Positions 1 to 11,690 of a stretch of 64,000 bases of DNA are shown one piece after another (positions within the stretch are counted from its first letter, which is position 1; each line of letters begins with the position of its first letter). The stretch comes from Nipponacmea schrenckii (Eukaryota > Mollusca > Gastropoda > Lottiidae): assembly GCA_030562195.1 (NCBI GenBank), contig CM060202.1, positions 26,522,317 to 26,586,316 on the forward strand. The letters are read 5' to 3'. Under the pieces are notes generated by a model. That model was not told the origin of the DNA. It searched no databases and was given only the letters and a program-made list of their open reading frames with translations. The translations under genes were made by a program, and so were the position numbers.

Positions 1-280
1 TAATTTGACCCTCTACATACACCTCTCAATTACCTCGCTACAGTCTCAATAGCAAGTGACGGTAGGTGTCAACTTCCCCTGTAATTTGAGGTCACGTGTA
101 ACAATCGCGGGGTCAGAGTGATAATTTCTGTAAGCCGATTGGTTAATCTAAGCATACCGGATCACGTGTAAATTATATGTTATCTCTTACGCTCCATTGT
201 TGTCGCGTTACGGCGTTCGTGATGCTGATACAATACCTCCACTTCCTTTTGTTACACCGTAGAAACCTTTTTAACGACAC
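1..280. other. Unannotated AT-rich sequence at window edge
   Basis: No open frame of note, no splice-bounded exon and no repeat recognised elsewhere in the window. The sequence runs directly into the left end of the foldback element that starts near 281. Confidence 0.5.
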
Positions 281-570
281 TTTAAAGAGATGGTAAAAGA
301 AGTTTTCAAAACACTTTTGGGGTTTCGATGACACTGATACCATCCATTTGGAACATTCGAATTATCAATCTGTGGTTCTTTTAATTCGATTCAAGTGTTT
401 GACGCCACTAATTGTGGAATATGCCTTTATCACATAAGGCCTTTACGATTAGTGACTTATGGAATTTTAGGAACCACAGACATCTGATTGCAACTAGGAA
501 TGGGGCAAATTAATAGTTTGTGTCCCCCATACACATACAACATTTAGAAACCTCTTAAAAATCCCTTTAA
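281..570. mobile_element. MITE family A, near full-length foldback copy
   Basis: This is a non-coding foldback element of about 290 bp. The left end reads TTTAAAGAGATGGTAAAAG and the right end AAAATCCCTTTAA, so the termini are inverted and framed by TTAA. The left arm has the family core (CTGTGGTTC, then TTCGATTCAAGTGTTTGACG). The right arm carries its reverse complement (GATTAGTGAC, then GGAACCACAGACATCTGATTG). The same arms recur at about 4.9, 9.8, 26.9, 27.9, 29.0, 41.0, 42.6 and 45.2 kb. It encodes no protein, so it must have been moved by a transposase encoded elsewhere. A TTAA target would suit a piggyBac-like enzyme, but TA is also possible; the superfamily is inference. Confidence 0.75.
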
Positions 571-1000
571 CTTTGAAGCTTTGAATTTCAAGATCAAACG
601 AATAATGTTGTGGAGAATTTCAAAGGTTTCTAACAGTCGTTTATTAAAAAGTTATAGTTGACCTCTTAATTCTACTTTGAAGGATAAAAAAGGCCTGCAC
701 TTTTTGCTTTGTGCCTAAAGAGATAAACGACAGGGTTATGACCAGACGGTAATATTATTAATTGGTATACTTTCGCGGGTAAATTGACTGCGAAACTGAT
801 AATACATTTAGTGCGGACCTGATAAATCAACCGGATATGAGTTGAGATGAATGAAAACCAATGTAAATAAAGACTATATCAATTTCCTGTTGTTTAGCAC
901 AATTTCTGTATTTCATTGATAACAGAGGTGGCTAGAAATCATCTCCACGCCCATCGAGTTCATACTGTATGTTAAAGGGGCTGTAAGAGTTTATCATACA
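571..1000. other. Unannotated spacer
   Basis: AT-rich sequence between a MITE and a satellite array. I see no exon, tRNA or repeat here. Confidence 0.4.
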
Positions 1001-1507
1001 TCCACTTGAAGCGAAACTTGTCATCTACCAACAACCACGTAGTTTACGATATAAAAATTCGCTTGAAGCAAATGCTTAATAGTCATCTACCAACAACTTC
1101 ATAGTTTGCGATATCAGCATCCACTGGAAGAGAACGTTAACATGTCATCAAACGACAACTACCTAGTAGCAATAACAACCTCCACTGAAGCAAATGCTTA
1201 ATTATCATCTACCAACAACTACATAGTGTGTGATATCAGCCTCCACTGGAGCGAACGTTAAATTGTCGTTTACCAACAACTACCTAGTCTATGATATCAG
1301 CATCCACTAAAGTGATCGTTTACTTGTCATCTACTAACAACCACCTAGTTTGTGGTATCAGCATCCACTAAAGTGATCGTTAACTTGTCATCTACCAACA
1401 ACTACCTAGTTTGCAATTTCAGCATCCACTGAAGCGAAAGTTAACTTGTCATCTACCAACAGCTACCTAGTTTGCGATGTCAGCTGGAAGCGTATACTAA
1501 CTTGTCA
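1001..1507 (-). repeat. Satellite family S61, locus I (about 61-bp monomer, 8 copies)
   Basis: A tandem array in which CATCTAC or a close variant recurs at 1022, 1084, 1146, 1206, 1267, 1328, 1389 and 1450, giving a 60-62 bp period. The monomer contains ACCAACAACTACCTAGTTTG, then a GATATCAGCATCCACTGAAG-type segment, then CGTTAACTTGT. Monomers vary by several substitutions each, so the array is old. The reverse complement of the same monomer makes the arrays at 34.4-35.05 kb and 44.2-44.6 kb, and a lone remnant lies near 58.17 kb. It is called minus here because those two arrays define the plus orientation. Confidence 0.9.
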
Positions 1508-3404
1508 CTTCTCTACCTTATGTTTCAGGTGTTCCGTAACAGATAAGTTTGAGTTTTTGAAACTTTACATAACGTCATTTGCTTGGTTTCTTCGAACAAA
1601 TGGTGTTCCTGGGTTCTGATCGTATGCATGAAAGATTTGTGAGTTTTCCTAAAAAATCCAATCGAATTATCGGTTATAAGATGGTACGGGAAATCAATAC
1701 AAAAAGGTTTGGCCAATAATGGGATGCTCGTAACACAGGCTAATCTGTAGTGCCCTATCTCTCAGTATACCTACCCTTGATGTCATCTCATAAGAACGCC
1801 CGAGAAAAGTTATCAAGATTGTAAATTCGCAATTCGAAATATTTCGTTTGGTTCCGAACTAGACAAATAAGCTAATATGCCTCTCACGTGACAACCAAAA
1901 GTTAAGCTCCACAATGTTGACACGTGCCAAACATGCTCTATTATAACTATGACATCATTTCCGGTTGGGGAATTCTTGGGGAAATTAAAACTCTTTGGTT
2001 ATGTAAATGTGAATGTGATAGAATGTTGGCAGTGTTGAAAATATGTGTCGTGTAATCATAGAACTATGAGATATGGTACATGGCAGGGGTGTTCAACCCC
2101 ACGGGATAATTTTGAAATTCAGGGGGGGGGGGGTAATTAGGCGATTTGTTTTCTATCATAACATTTTTAGACAACATTGATTTGTATAATGTAAGTTGCA
2201 TTTAGTCAGGCTTTATTCAAACGTTTGTATGAAAATCACCAAATAGTAAGGGTAGTAAGGGTTTATCGTAAAGGGAGGTAATGCAATTGATTCAAAATAG
2301 TATGATGTCGTCTCTCTACATTAGTTGAATCAGTTCGAACCAAAACTTCACTTCATTACGGTATAATCGAGGTCTGTAATTCTATTCTCACTAAGTACAT
2401 CGCAATCTCTGTGTGTTATGAGTCGGTATTTGTACCTAACAAAAACTTAATAAACGCACACCACAACTCTACTGAGTTCTGAATAACATATAGCGATATG
2501 CTGGGAAACCGGAAACGAAATAATGAAAGTTCACAAAGCACTTGGACTGAATAACATTCAAATTTCTGTTGTATTCGTTCATCACATGCATCACACACGC
2601 TGCAGTATACACCACATACAAGACTGCACTCGATAGAGGTCGAACCACAATCAGCGTCTCAATGGACTAGTAGAAGCATGCCCCTACCTTCCCCGGCCCC
2701 CACCTGATGCAGATCATATGTTAATTAGAATTTAATAAAAAAAATCTCTGGGAAGGGGGCGAAACCTGCTTTAGTTCACTCATGTTGTTGAGACTCTGAC
2801 CGCAAACATCATTTATGCAAATAATTTATATACATTAGTAGACCGAAAGTGAAATCTCAATTGTTAGTTCCAATACAATGGTCGAACCATTCGCACGGTT
2901 TTAGGGTGGGTTTTTTTTTCAGAAAAAAATCGTTTGAACTCCGAAATCAAAGTGTGAATATATATAAGCAAAGTTCCTACAACGATTTGACTTCAATTAA
3001 TATATATTTCAGCGAAATATTCAAGACCCAAATCAACCTCGGGAAATAGCGAAATACGGTCTTCAAGATTGAAGAAAATTGTTGAGTGTTGAGAATACGG
3101 CGAATACTGGAAGTCTATTAGAGGTGATCAACTTTTAGTAATGAAATATGCAGGGAGCCCGGAAATGAAGTTAAAATAATGCTAAAAATGAAATTAAATA
3201 TAAACTTTAGTCTAGAAACTAGCACTCAAATAACCTTTTTAAATAAATATTATAATTGTATATCCATATTTATTCAGCGCTCCGAGACATTTCTAAAAAA
3301 AACTAATTAGTAATTTGGTTACCTTTCGTTACTTAGGTGGACTTTGTGAAAAGCATATACCTTAAGCTAAAAGCGAAATCTCCAAGAAATAAATAGAACA
3401 TGCC
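1508..3404. other. Unannotated AT-rich stretch
   Basis: No supported gene. Short frames occur on both strands but lack protein-like composition or paired splice signals. A run of 11 G lies near 2124, and pyrimidine tracts ending in CAG occur near 1528, 2921 and 3012 without an open exon behind them. Confidence 0.4.
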
Positions 3405-3597
3405 AGTACGAGAGCCGTGCCGAGGATGTTTTGTTAGATTTTATACATCAAAGATCCTTCAATAGATGGAAATAGCAAATAGAGTAGGATGATGTCGCAG
3501 TCCTGGCAAAATGTCCTTCATTGCAAGGTGTTGTCCTTCTTCATCAGCCCATTAGAGTACAGAAGAGAAGGAGGTGGTAACACTCCATTCATTTAGA
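3405..3597 (+). mobile_element. SINE family A fragment
   Basis: Diverged copy of the SINE best seen at 16482-16757. It matches from the AAGATCCTTCAATAGATGGAAA block through CAGTCCTGGCAAAATGTCC to CTTCTTCATCAGCCCATTAG, and ends in an ACTCCATTCATTT tail. The head is degraded. Orientation follows the tail, which is at the right. Confidence 0.65.
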
Positions 3598-4466
3598 ATC
3601 AACAGCTCGCTTTCGCAGTCATTGTCTTAAATGTGTTCTCCAAAAACATTCACCTTTTCCTCTAAGACACGTGCCTCTCCCCTCGTTTACTCTATATACC
3701 TAAAAAAAAATACTACTTAGTCGCACTTGTAGGAGCTTTTAACGTTTAAACTTGCACACCAAACCCTCGCCAGCAGTTTCTACTGACACACTTACAAACT
3801 GAATTGTGGAGTTCGTACTAAAAAGAAATTCCGATTAAAAGTCCCATTGACATTTTATGACCTCTGTACCTCAAGACCTCAATTGTCGTCAATCGATCGT
3901 TCAGCCGGTGTAGGTCTGGCTGTCAATGGGAATTCCACGTCATCAGGAATTTAAATTGGGTATTTCCGGGTCAGGCGGTGTAAATATAGACCTTCTGGAT
4001 ACCCTTGGCACCAGATTTCCTACCATGAAATATCAAAAGTATTTATTTGTATTAGTCTATAATGACCTATTATACTAAATTACATACACATTTAGCTTGA
4101 GTATAGTACACTCTCAATAGGTACTACTTAGTACTATTTTTTTACACATCATGTCGTTTTCTTCATTCGACAGAGTCGAATTGGACGACGTTGAGCAGAT
4201 CTTTTTGTTTGCACTCGAGTGTTTTGACACGGTACTTGGGGTACAGAGGTCCTGGGGATGGTCTTGTTAGACTTTTTTAGTGAAGACCTACAGCACTGAC
4301 AAGAATGTTTTACTGCATGTATTTGGGTGGAAGTAAGTATATACCATTATATAGCACGTTCTACAACGGAATCAAAACCCTAAAAGTGAAGGTCTGCCTC
4401 AAAGAGCTTTAATAGACTGAATGAAGCACGGGCTTTTTTCATTTGTCAAACCCCTGTCGTCTGCAT
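3598..4466. other. Unannotated stretch
   Basis: AT-rich sequence without an exon or a recognised repeat. Confidence 0.35.
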
Positions 4467-4790
4467 CAACAAAATGAAGTTTTACGTCTTGCAATTGAGA
4501 CTATCACAGGTAAAGAAGGTACAGGTGTATTGTAATATGAACTGGAATGACCCTCACATCTGGCCATTAATTTATTTGAATACAGCGGGAAAGGAAGGAA
4601 TATCAGTTGGAATCCAAAACGTCAGCAGCAAAGAAGAGCAAGGGAGAGGGACTGTTTCAACAAATTAAAGTTTTACGTTCTTGCATTCGACACCATTACA
4701 AGTTAAGAATACAGGTAAAGAGGGTACAGGTATATTGTAATATGAACTTGGTTGACCTTTCACACCTGGCTATTAATCTATGTCGGGTAT
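4467..4790. repeat. Direct duplication of about 110 bp, 190 bp apart
   Basis: Two diverged direct copies, near 4467-4580 and 4663-4785. Both begin with a reverse-oriented SINE A tail piece (AAGTTTTACGT followed by CTTGCA). They continue with ACAGGTAAAG and GGTACAGGT, then ATTGTAATATGAACT. The short frames that cross these copies are repeat-derived and not genes. Confidence 0.7.
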
Positions 4791-4877
4791 TACGATGTAA
4801 ATTAGTGTAAACAAACCACTTATTACAGTAATATCAACACTCAAATCAACTCGACTGAGACTGGGGTCATTCGTCAT

Positions 4878-5173
4878 TGTGTAGAGTTTTTTTTTTCAAA
4901 AAAATATGTATATGTACTGGGGACAGTGATAGTATCAATTGAAACCATTCCAATTTTCAATCAGATGTCTGTGGTACTCGCAATTCCACTAAAAGTGTTA
5001 GATGAAGTAAAGAATATGCTTGTATCACATAAGACCTTTCGCGATATGTATTACACTATGTTTTAGTGGAATTGTAGGAACCACTGACATCTGATTGAAA
5101 AAAAGAATGCTGCAAATAAATGCTATCATTATCCCCGATACAAATCTTAAACGCCTCTTTATAATCCCTTTAA
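4878..5173. mobile_element. MITE family A copy with degenerate left end
   Basis: The left arm holds TTTTCAATCAGATGTCTGTG and CAATTCCACTAAAAGTG. The right arm holds their inverse (TTTTAGTGGAATTGTAGGAA, then CCACTGACATCTGATTG). The right terminus is ATAATCCCTTTAA. The left terminus has decayed into a T-rich run. Non-coding. Confidence 0.75.
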
Positions 5174-5217
5174 TAGGTTGACAAGAACTCATCTTCATCT
5201 TGTAATTTGAACACGTG

Positions 5218-5300
5218 TTTGCAGAAATAAAGGCTTATAACCTAGGATACCAGCTGGTTTTTGGCCAAACGTCAATGATCTTTCCCAGATAATCCGTACA
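5218..5300 (-). mobile_element. SINE family B fragment
   Basis: Contains GGATACCAGCTGGTTTTTGG, CCAAACG and TCCCAGATAATCCG, in the same order as the copies at 43.66 and 49.35 kb. Those copies read CTTTATACCA, TGGCCAAA and CCCAGATTATCGG. Confidence 0.5.
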
Positions 5301-8280
5301 CAACTTGGGGGTCGACTCATACAATAAAGAAAGATAACTGATTCAATGTCATATGATTATGATGCACCGACATAATTTGTTAGACTTAAACAAACGACGT
5401 ATTGCAAAGTTTTCGGCGCTTTAAACATCTCTACTCAAAAAGTTCGATTAGTTGGGAGACTCGGGGACTGAAGTGGCAAGCCCAACACCTATACCACCCC
5501 AGCTCCCCCCCCCCCCCAAGGAATTCGTGTATTAATGTATGATTTTGTGCTTTCTGCATTCTCTATATTACATATTTCTTATTGCTTTGTTTGATTTTTT
5601 TTTCATACTCTCGGTGAATTTTTTAATTTGTATTATTTTAATCTAACTCGGAGTGGGGGCCCTGTATGAAAGAGGGGAAGGGGGTCTGAACCTTTGGTTA
5701 TTTGGCCAGTGTGAAAAGTGCAGGATGAAGTACACAACTGAAAATTAACTCCAAATCGGTCAATAGCTTAAAATGGTGGTAGACATGCAAACAGAAACTG
5801 TTTGAAATGTATAGTTTTCATTAAGTTGGTGAGTGCTCGAGAACTTCATTGATAAGAATTGAAATACCTTCAAGTTTTTTACTTAATGAGTTTGGCAGGG
5901 AACAATTCTAATTTTTATGACGAAAACAGGGCGGATCACATAGCCAGCTGTCGATATTCCTGTAAAGCTCATTTATAACCGAATCGTGTGAGAGTTGGAT
6001 CCTCATCGGCTTCACAATTTGGTGCCTTAGTTTCGAATCAATTGTGTAGATACGAAGGGTAGTGTTTTCGAGAGTTGGTCTGATAACATAAACAATCTAA
6101 CTCAAACATCACATACAAAATTCACAGAGAAAAACCTTCGTGATACCTTTATGTTACAAAATGATAAAATTTATATACCGAACCAACAATATACGTTATG
6201 TGGAAGAGATGCCCAGTTGAAAAACAAAATCAATGAGGGACATTATCCATCTATCTACACTACAATACTTACATTAAGAGTCCACGAAGTCTCTGGATCA
6301 AGAGATCCAGAGTTCATATTATCTCAACGTTGAAGAACAACCTTGTGTTGAGTCTTGTCCACCCAGTAACAGTCTAACTTGGTTGTCACTCTGCGATTGA
6401 GTTTGTCAATTCGATACCTCTTGCTTTAAGATAGTTCTTATATAAGTAGGATTTTTGCCCTTTTGTCATATCTTCATCTACTGAATAAAGACGTTCATCG
6501 GGCTATAGTTCTGATCAGTTATCGAAACCATATATTTGCAAAATCGCTTTGTTTTAATTGCATCTCTTGAGAAATATGGCAATGTGGACTGCAGAGTGAG
6601 CACCTGTTAATCTGTTCTAGATGGTAACTACAGGTTCAGAAAGATTATGAATACATAAATTGGGAATCTTGCCATATTCATATCTATCTAAATACATCTC
6701 CATCGTTTTGAAGTTTATTTCTCCGGAAATAAGGTATATTTTTCACCTAAACGCACGTGACGTTGTTCAAACACAGATGTAGCTCTCCAAAAATAAAGAT
6801 AAAGAAAGATAAGTAAATGATGGTAACCATGGGAACATTTTCCTCACTCCCACCAATGTAACTGACAGTTTAGACGATTAACCTATATAAGATACAGAAA
6901 ACATCTAGAAAACGGTAGGCGGCAAGCAGGACGAGTCGATTCGTAACAAAATAAAGGGAGTTATGAACGTGCTATTAATTAGATTATGCAAATACTCAAT
7001 GTTTTGGTACGAATTATCTCGTGAATGTAAGCCAAATAATTCAGCTATTTATCGTGTTATGATAAAGAAATAAATACTCGAGACGTTTGTAGGTGAAGGG
7101 GAGATCTGTTTGTTTTGGTAATGTCTATGGGTTGCAGGAACTGTGATCTAAAGATCGTGTCAAACTATTCTATTGAAGAAATCAACACGACGATTCTTAG
7201 TCCGAAACGCTGTTTACAACTTTTGTCTTGTTGAAATTATTGCACAGTATAGAAGCGATATTTCCCGTATATTTGGTGTCCCCCTACTTCGTGTATCAGG
7301 GACACGTATAACTTTTCGCCATTCCAATTTGCTCTTCTACAAAAAAATACATGACATGATCCAACACATGTTTGCGATTATGGCGGCATAGTATCTAAAA
7401 ATTATGTGTTATGGGGTATATAAAAATGCGAGCGTCTAATAGGGAATTATATGTAAAGTCTTAAGGTTGCTCTTTCGGATGTAATCGGGGCTTTGGAATC
7501 TTTGGTACTATTCTCTTAAGATTTGACATTCGTAATTCACTGATTGGATAAAGTTTTCGGTCGTGGGTAATTCATTCACCATTTCATAGAAGTAGAAAGA
7601 CAGGAATACGAGAAACAACTATATTTTACAAGGATAACAATTTAAATTCACAATTAAATATCCTTTTCACCAGCTTGGCCTAATCTTCTGGAATTGATCT
7701 TTGAAGGATTTATCGCTAGATGGACTGGGATGAAGGTAATTTGTTCAAGGTCATAAGACTGCAGAATCCATAAAGTTTCTTGTTTTAGACTAACGTGCAC
7801 CCTAGATCTGTCAAACAAATCAAACATGGTCGCAACTTCCGCCAACATAAGATATTTTTAATGAAATAAAGAAAGTAGGTAAAGCCTCCATTGTAAAATA
7901 CCATCCAACTTCGTATTATGCGTTACATACAAAAAAAAATGCGCTCCCAATTTGGGAGGCACAAACGATCGTGGATCAGTTGAGACCAATCTGGAAAATA
8001 ACCGCCACTGGTTGTTAGATTTCGGATCTTGGATTAAAGTCCCTTCCGAACTACAAAACACTTTATCTCTGTCAGTCCATCGACCACTGAAAGTTCGCTA
8101 TCGTCCAAGTGTGGTTAACAATGACCCACGTTGTTTGAAAGATAATAAAAAGGTTGACAGATTCAGTGGTCAATGAATAAAAGCGACAATGGTTGTACCT
8201 ACAGCTGAAACTGAGAGCTGACCTAGATTAAGACCAAACTTGGTCATTTCAAATGGTAAGCCGAAAGCCTCTTTTTCTCA
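5301..8280. other. About 3 kb without a recognisable gene or repeat
   Basis: AT-rich sequence with a run of 10 C near 5505. Short frames at 6151-6333, 7173-7391 and 7952-8176 have no homology I recognise and no convincing splice pairs. It could be unique intergenic or intronic DNA. Confidence 0.4.
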
Positions 8281-8316
8281 ATCTTCACAATGTCAAGCTA
8301 TTATGAACTTCTTATA
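8281..8316 (-). repeat. Inverted single copy of the S40 motif
   Basis: ATCTTCACAATGTCAAGCTA followed by TTATGAACTTCTTAT is the reverse complement of the 40-bp monomer that forms the array starting 150 bp downstream. The pair makes a potential stem with an approximately 155-bp loop. Confidence 0.75.
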
Positions 8317-8469
8317 AATTGCCCGCCATAATTCATCTTTCTTGTATGATGGAAGTTTGTAAATGAAGCGATGGCATTGGATCAGATGGCTCTGATTGAC
8401 TGTTATTGTTGGTGTACAATCCAATCAAACCGCCGTATTCCCTGTTACAGGAAATGCTGTTGCAGTCGA

Positions 8470-8763
8470 AGTATAAGTATAAAGTTCGTGGAAGCTTGAC
8501 ATTGTAAAGATGTATATGATAAAGTTCGTAATAGCTTGACATTGTGAAGATGTATAAGTATGAAGTTTGTAATAGCTTGACATTGTGAAGATCTATAAGA
8601 TGAAGTTTGTAATAGCTTGACATTGTGAAGATGTATAAGATGAAGTTTGTAATATTTTGACATACATGTATATAGTGAAGATGTATAAGATGGAGTTTGT
8701 AATAGCTTGACATTGTGAAGATGTATAAGATGAAATTTGTAATAGCTTGACATTGTGAATATG
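8470..8763 (+). repeat. Satellite family S40, short-monomer array (40 bp, 7 copies)
   Basis: GCTTGAC or its variant TTTTGAC recurs at 8494, 8534, 8575, 8615, 8655, 8705 and 8745. The period is 40 bp, with one 50-bp unit that carries an extra ACATGTATAT-like insert. The monomer is AAGTTTGTAATAGCTTGACA followed by TTGTGAAGATGTATAAGATG. Three 40-bp units make 120 bp, so the array stays open on the minus strand and produces the window's longest frames (8333-8839 and 8445-8855). Those are artefacts of the repeat. The leader at about 8389-8440 (CTCTGATTGACTG, GTACAATCCAATCAAA) also matches the leader at 51.76 kb. Confidence 0.9.
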
Positions 8764-9773
8764 ATGTGCTCTTGTCTAAGCACACAACTTTTAATTCCTT
8801 CGACCTCGTTTGAGAAGTTGACAGATACTTGACGTTCACACCTTACACCACTCACATTATCTCAGCTTTTCCAAATTAAACTCCGAGACGCATTTTTCCA
8901 GTTGCTGACAGATGAAATAGGGAGATCTACTGTACAGAACCACAAGGGGTGATAATTCAAACCTTTTTAAGCACTCTGAATAATTGCCTGACCATATGAC
9001 TGTAGTGAAAACTTCCCCTCGTTGCGCACTACATAAAGTTGCCTTCCCAAAAGTTCAACTAGGAGTTAAACTAAATCCTCCCATTCTTTTTTTCAACTTG
9101 AAACAAGATTAAGGTGGTGTTTCTTCACATCATCTAATGAAGGGGTCGCATAATTGTCAAGAAGAACTCATGGTGCTATTTTTTTCAGAACAGGAAACAA
9201 TTAACAAACAAGAGGATGGCGGCGGGATCAAAACCTAATATTGCGCTAGAAACATATTTGTAACTGAATCGGCTAGTTTTTAGATCTAGAATATATTAAT
9301 CGAACTTTATGAAATTGCGTTGGAGATGTTCGGTCTATCTTTCAATGAATGAAAGCCCAGTCATGTCATCGTCAGTGTAACATACATAATTTCAACCAAA
9401 TAACTTAGAAATACGAAACTTAATGAATTCCATTCATAACGCGGGAAAACTCGTATCAGATGTCAGAAAAATGACCCGTACAACATGAGAGACATCTGTT
9501 ACAGGTGAAGTGACACGTGGTAAAATATATCCCATAATGGTCAACACTTGACAGGGTCCTATTTATTCTGAAGATATATTTAAGGCCAATTAGGGTCAGA
9601 CATTAATCTTATAGCCTGGTGTGCTTCGGTGTGTAAAAATTTTGTATCATAAAAGTGGACCCAATGTTTAAGTAATAGACCAAACGATGCACTACGACAC
9701 AGATTTGACTTCATTATCACAAAATCGTTATCATAAAAGCTAGGCCTTTTTACATAGAAGGGAGTCGTTTACA

Positions 9774-10030
9774 GACTTAAATAAATTGTATAAAGGGTTG
9801 TTCTAAAGTGTGTAAATGTATCAGAAACAATGATAGGATCAATTCGCACTATTCCATTTTCAATCAAACGTCTGTGGTCCCTGAAATTCCATTAGAACCA
9901 AGCTATCTATGACGTCACCAATTATGCAGGTCCTTCTTTGATAAAGCGTATTTAGCGAAACACTTATTTTAATGGAATGACAGGAACCACAGATGTTTAA
10001 TTAAAAGTTACATGGTGAAATAACTTATGT
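9774..10030. mobile_element. MITE family A copy
   Basis: The left arm carries CAATCAAACGTCTGTGGTCC, ATTCCATTAGAACCAAG and TGACGTCACCAATTATG. The right arm carries TTTTAATGGAATGACAGGAA and CCACAGATGTTTAATTAAAA. The termini are worn; the left still reads TTAAATAAATTGTATAAAGG. Non-coding. Confidence 0.75.
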
Positions 10031-10449
10031 ATTTCAGCATAAGTGGAAATTACTTGCTTGACATAAGGATAAAGTTATTTTGTCGGCACCCCTTCCCCGA
10101 AATAAAAACCTTTTTCAAGACGAATGGTAATATTTGTAAGGAGAAATACGCTAATTGTAGTTTATTTCCTGTGAAAAACATATAGTCTTAAACAAAGACC
10201 TTTTACTTTACACTTTAAATACCAAATGGCCAAAATCAACATTCTTGTGGTCAACGGCCGACTTTGATGTTTAGTGTGGTCAAGATTACGGTCAATTCGG
10301 CGATTATGTGGTCAGCTGATACCCCAATTATAACCATTCGCCGTCCGCCATCAATAAACAACTAGTTTTATTCATAAATGACTAATATAGAAAAGTAAAC
10401 AGAAGTACATATGGCTTGTGTTTACCTCATTATTAATCTGTAAAACGTT

Positions 10450-10815
10450 TTTTGGGTTCGATTGGTATGTCATCTTGCCCCACGTTATAAAAAAGGGGTT
10501 TGTTTAGTTCGATTGGTAGTTCAACTCAAAAGATGGTCAACTTGAATCCATCCTCAAAAACTTGCATTGGTTTGAATTGTTACCATACTCATAAAGGAGT
10601 CGGTTGGGTTGGATTGATATGTCAATTTCACCATTCTCAAAAACGGAGTTGGTTAGGTTCGATTTGTGTGTCATGTTGACATCATTCTAAAGATGGCGTT
10701 GGTGAAGACGTATGTGAACACAGGGGTCGGTTGTGTTCGATTAGCATGTTACCTTGGCGTCCATATCAATAACGGAAATGGTTGTGTTTGATTTGTATCT
10801 ACCTCAACATTCTTA
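10450..10815 (+). repeat. Degenerate tandem repeat, roughly 50-60 bp unit
   Basis: A GGTTGGGTTCGATTGGTATGT-like block followed by an ATCTTGACCATTCTC-like block recurs about seven times between 10450 and 10800, with irregular spacing and heavy divergence. This is probably a very old tandem array. Confidence 0.6.
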
Positions 10816-10999
10816 TTCTGTCCGAGATAGAAAAAAATGAATTTCCACAAGTCGGAGTAAATGGTGCATTGGGCAACTCATGCTCACCGGGCTGTGCCAG
10901 TCTATAACATGTGTATATAAGAACAAAGATAAGATAGAAATAATAACAGACCCGTACCACAAACTCGTAGACATTCAATCTTATTTACCTGTCAAAATA

Positions 11000-11345
11000 A
11001 ACCACGTGGCAACCCGCTCAGATTATCAACGAGCTGGATTACATCAGAGCTTGATTGGCTTGATTAGGGAAAACGTTGTGGTTACCAGCTCAGTTTATGT
11101 TGTATTCGGCGAGCTAGAGCTAGATTTATGGACATTTGATTGGGGGGGGGGGTGACTTTGTGGTAAACTACTCAGATTATGTTAAACCGGGCGAGCTAGA
11201 TTTGTGGCCATTGAATTGGGGGTGTGTTGGCAATCTTTGTGGTTACCAGCTCAGGTAATGTTTAACCGGGCGAGCTAGATCTATGGCCATTTGATTGGGG
11301 CAAACTTTGTAGTCAACCGCTAAAATAATCTCGAACCAGGTTACA
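11000..11345 (+). repeat. Tandem repeat of about 75 bp, 4-5 copies
   Basis: Each unit has GTGGTTACCAGCTCAG, then a TATGTTAAACCGGGCGAGCT block, then AGAT..ATGGCCATTTGATTGGG. The copies at about 11085, 11160 and 11235 are closest to each other; the first and last are degraded. The 91-codon frame at 10880-11155 lies largely in this array and is not a gene. Confidence 0.75.
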
Positions 11346-11541
11346 TAAGTGATCGCTTGGTTGCCAAGCCTAGCTGTGGTGGTGGGGCTAAAGACTTGCT
11401 CTTATTGTCAAAGTAACTAGCCGCTATTACTTGGAATGGTAGTTTCTACTTCTTTCTGATTACCTTCCAACGTCAAACACCCCAAATATTAAATAACTTT
11501 ATTTCTACATTCTACATGGTAACATCAAAATTTTATTTGAG

Positions 11542-11690
11542 GAAAATTCGAAAGAATACATATCTGAGGATGGCTCGGCTTCGGACTCGGATTCTACAAT
11601 AAAATAATGGCGATATCAACAATTTTATGACAAGGATAAGAGTTGATGAGTGTTTTAAAACTTTTCTTAATAAAAATGTCAAGGCTAGCA
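11542..11690 (+). CDS. Candidate terminal exon with acidic Ser/Asp tail, stop and poly(A) signal
   Basis: After a T-rich tract ending in TTTGAG, a 21-codon frame from 11542 reads ENSKEYISEDGSASDSDSTIK and stops at TAA 11605-11607. An AATAAA lies at 11669-11674, about 60 bp downstream, where a poly(A) signal should be. A serine/aspartate-rich end is common in eukaryotic proteins. No matching upstream exon was found, because the preceding 500 bp are tandem repeats, and the exon is short. Chance is a real possibility. No function is assigned. Confidence 0.22.

Noticed and set aside
8333..8855. Longest open frames in the window (168 and 136 codons, minus strand)
   Set aside because: They are produced by the 40-bp satellite, which stays open because three units equal 120 bp. 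The peptide is a repeated NFILYIFTMSSYYKLHL-type phrase.
10880..11155. 91-codon plus-strand frame
   Set aside because: Overlaps the 75-bp tandem array, ends in poly-G-derived glycines, and has no family resemblance.
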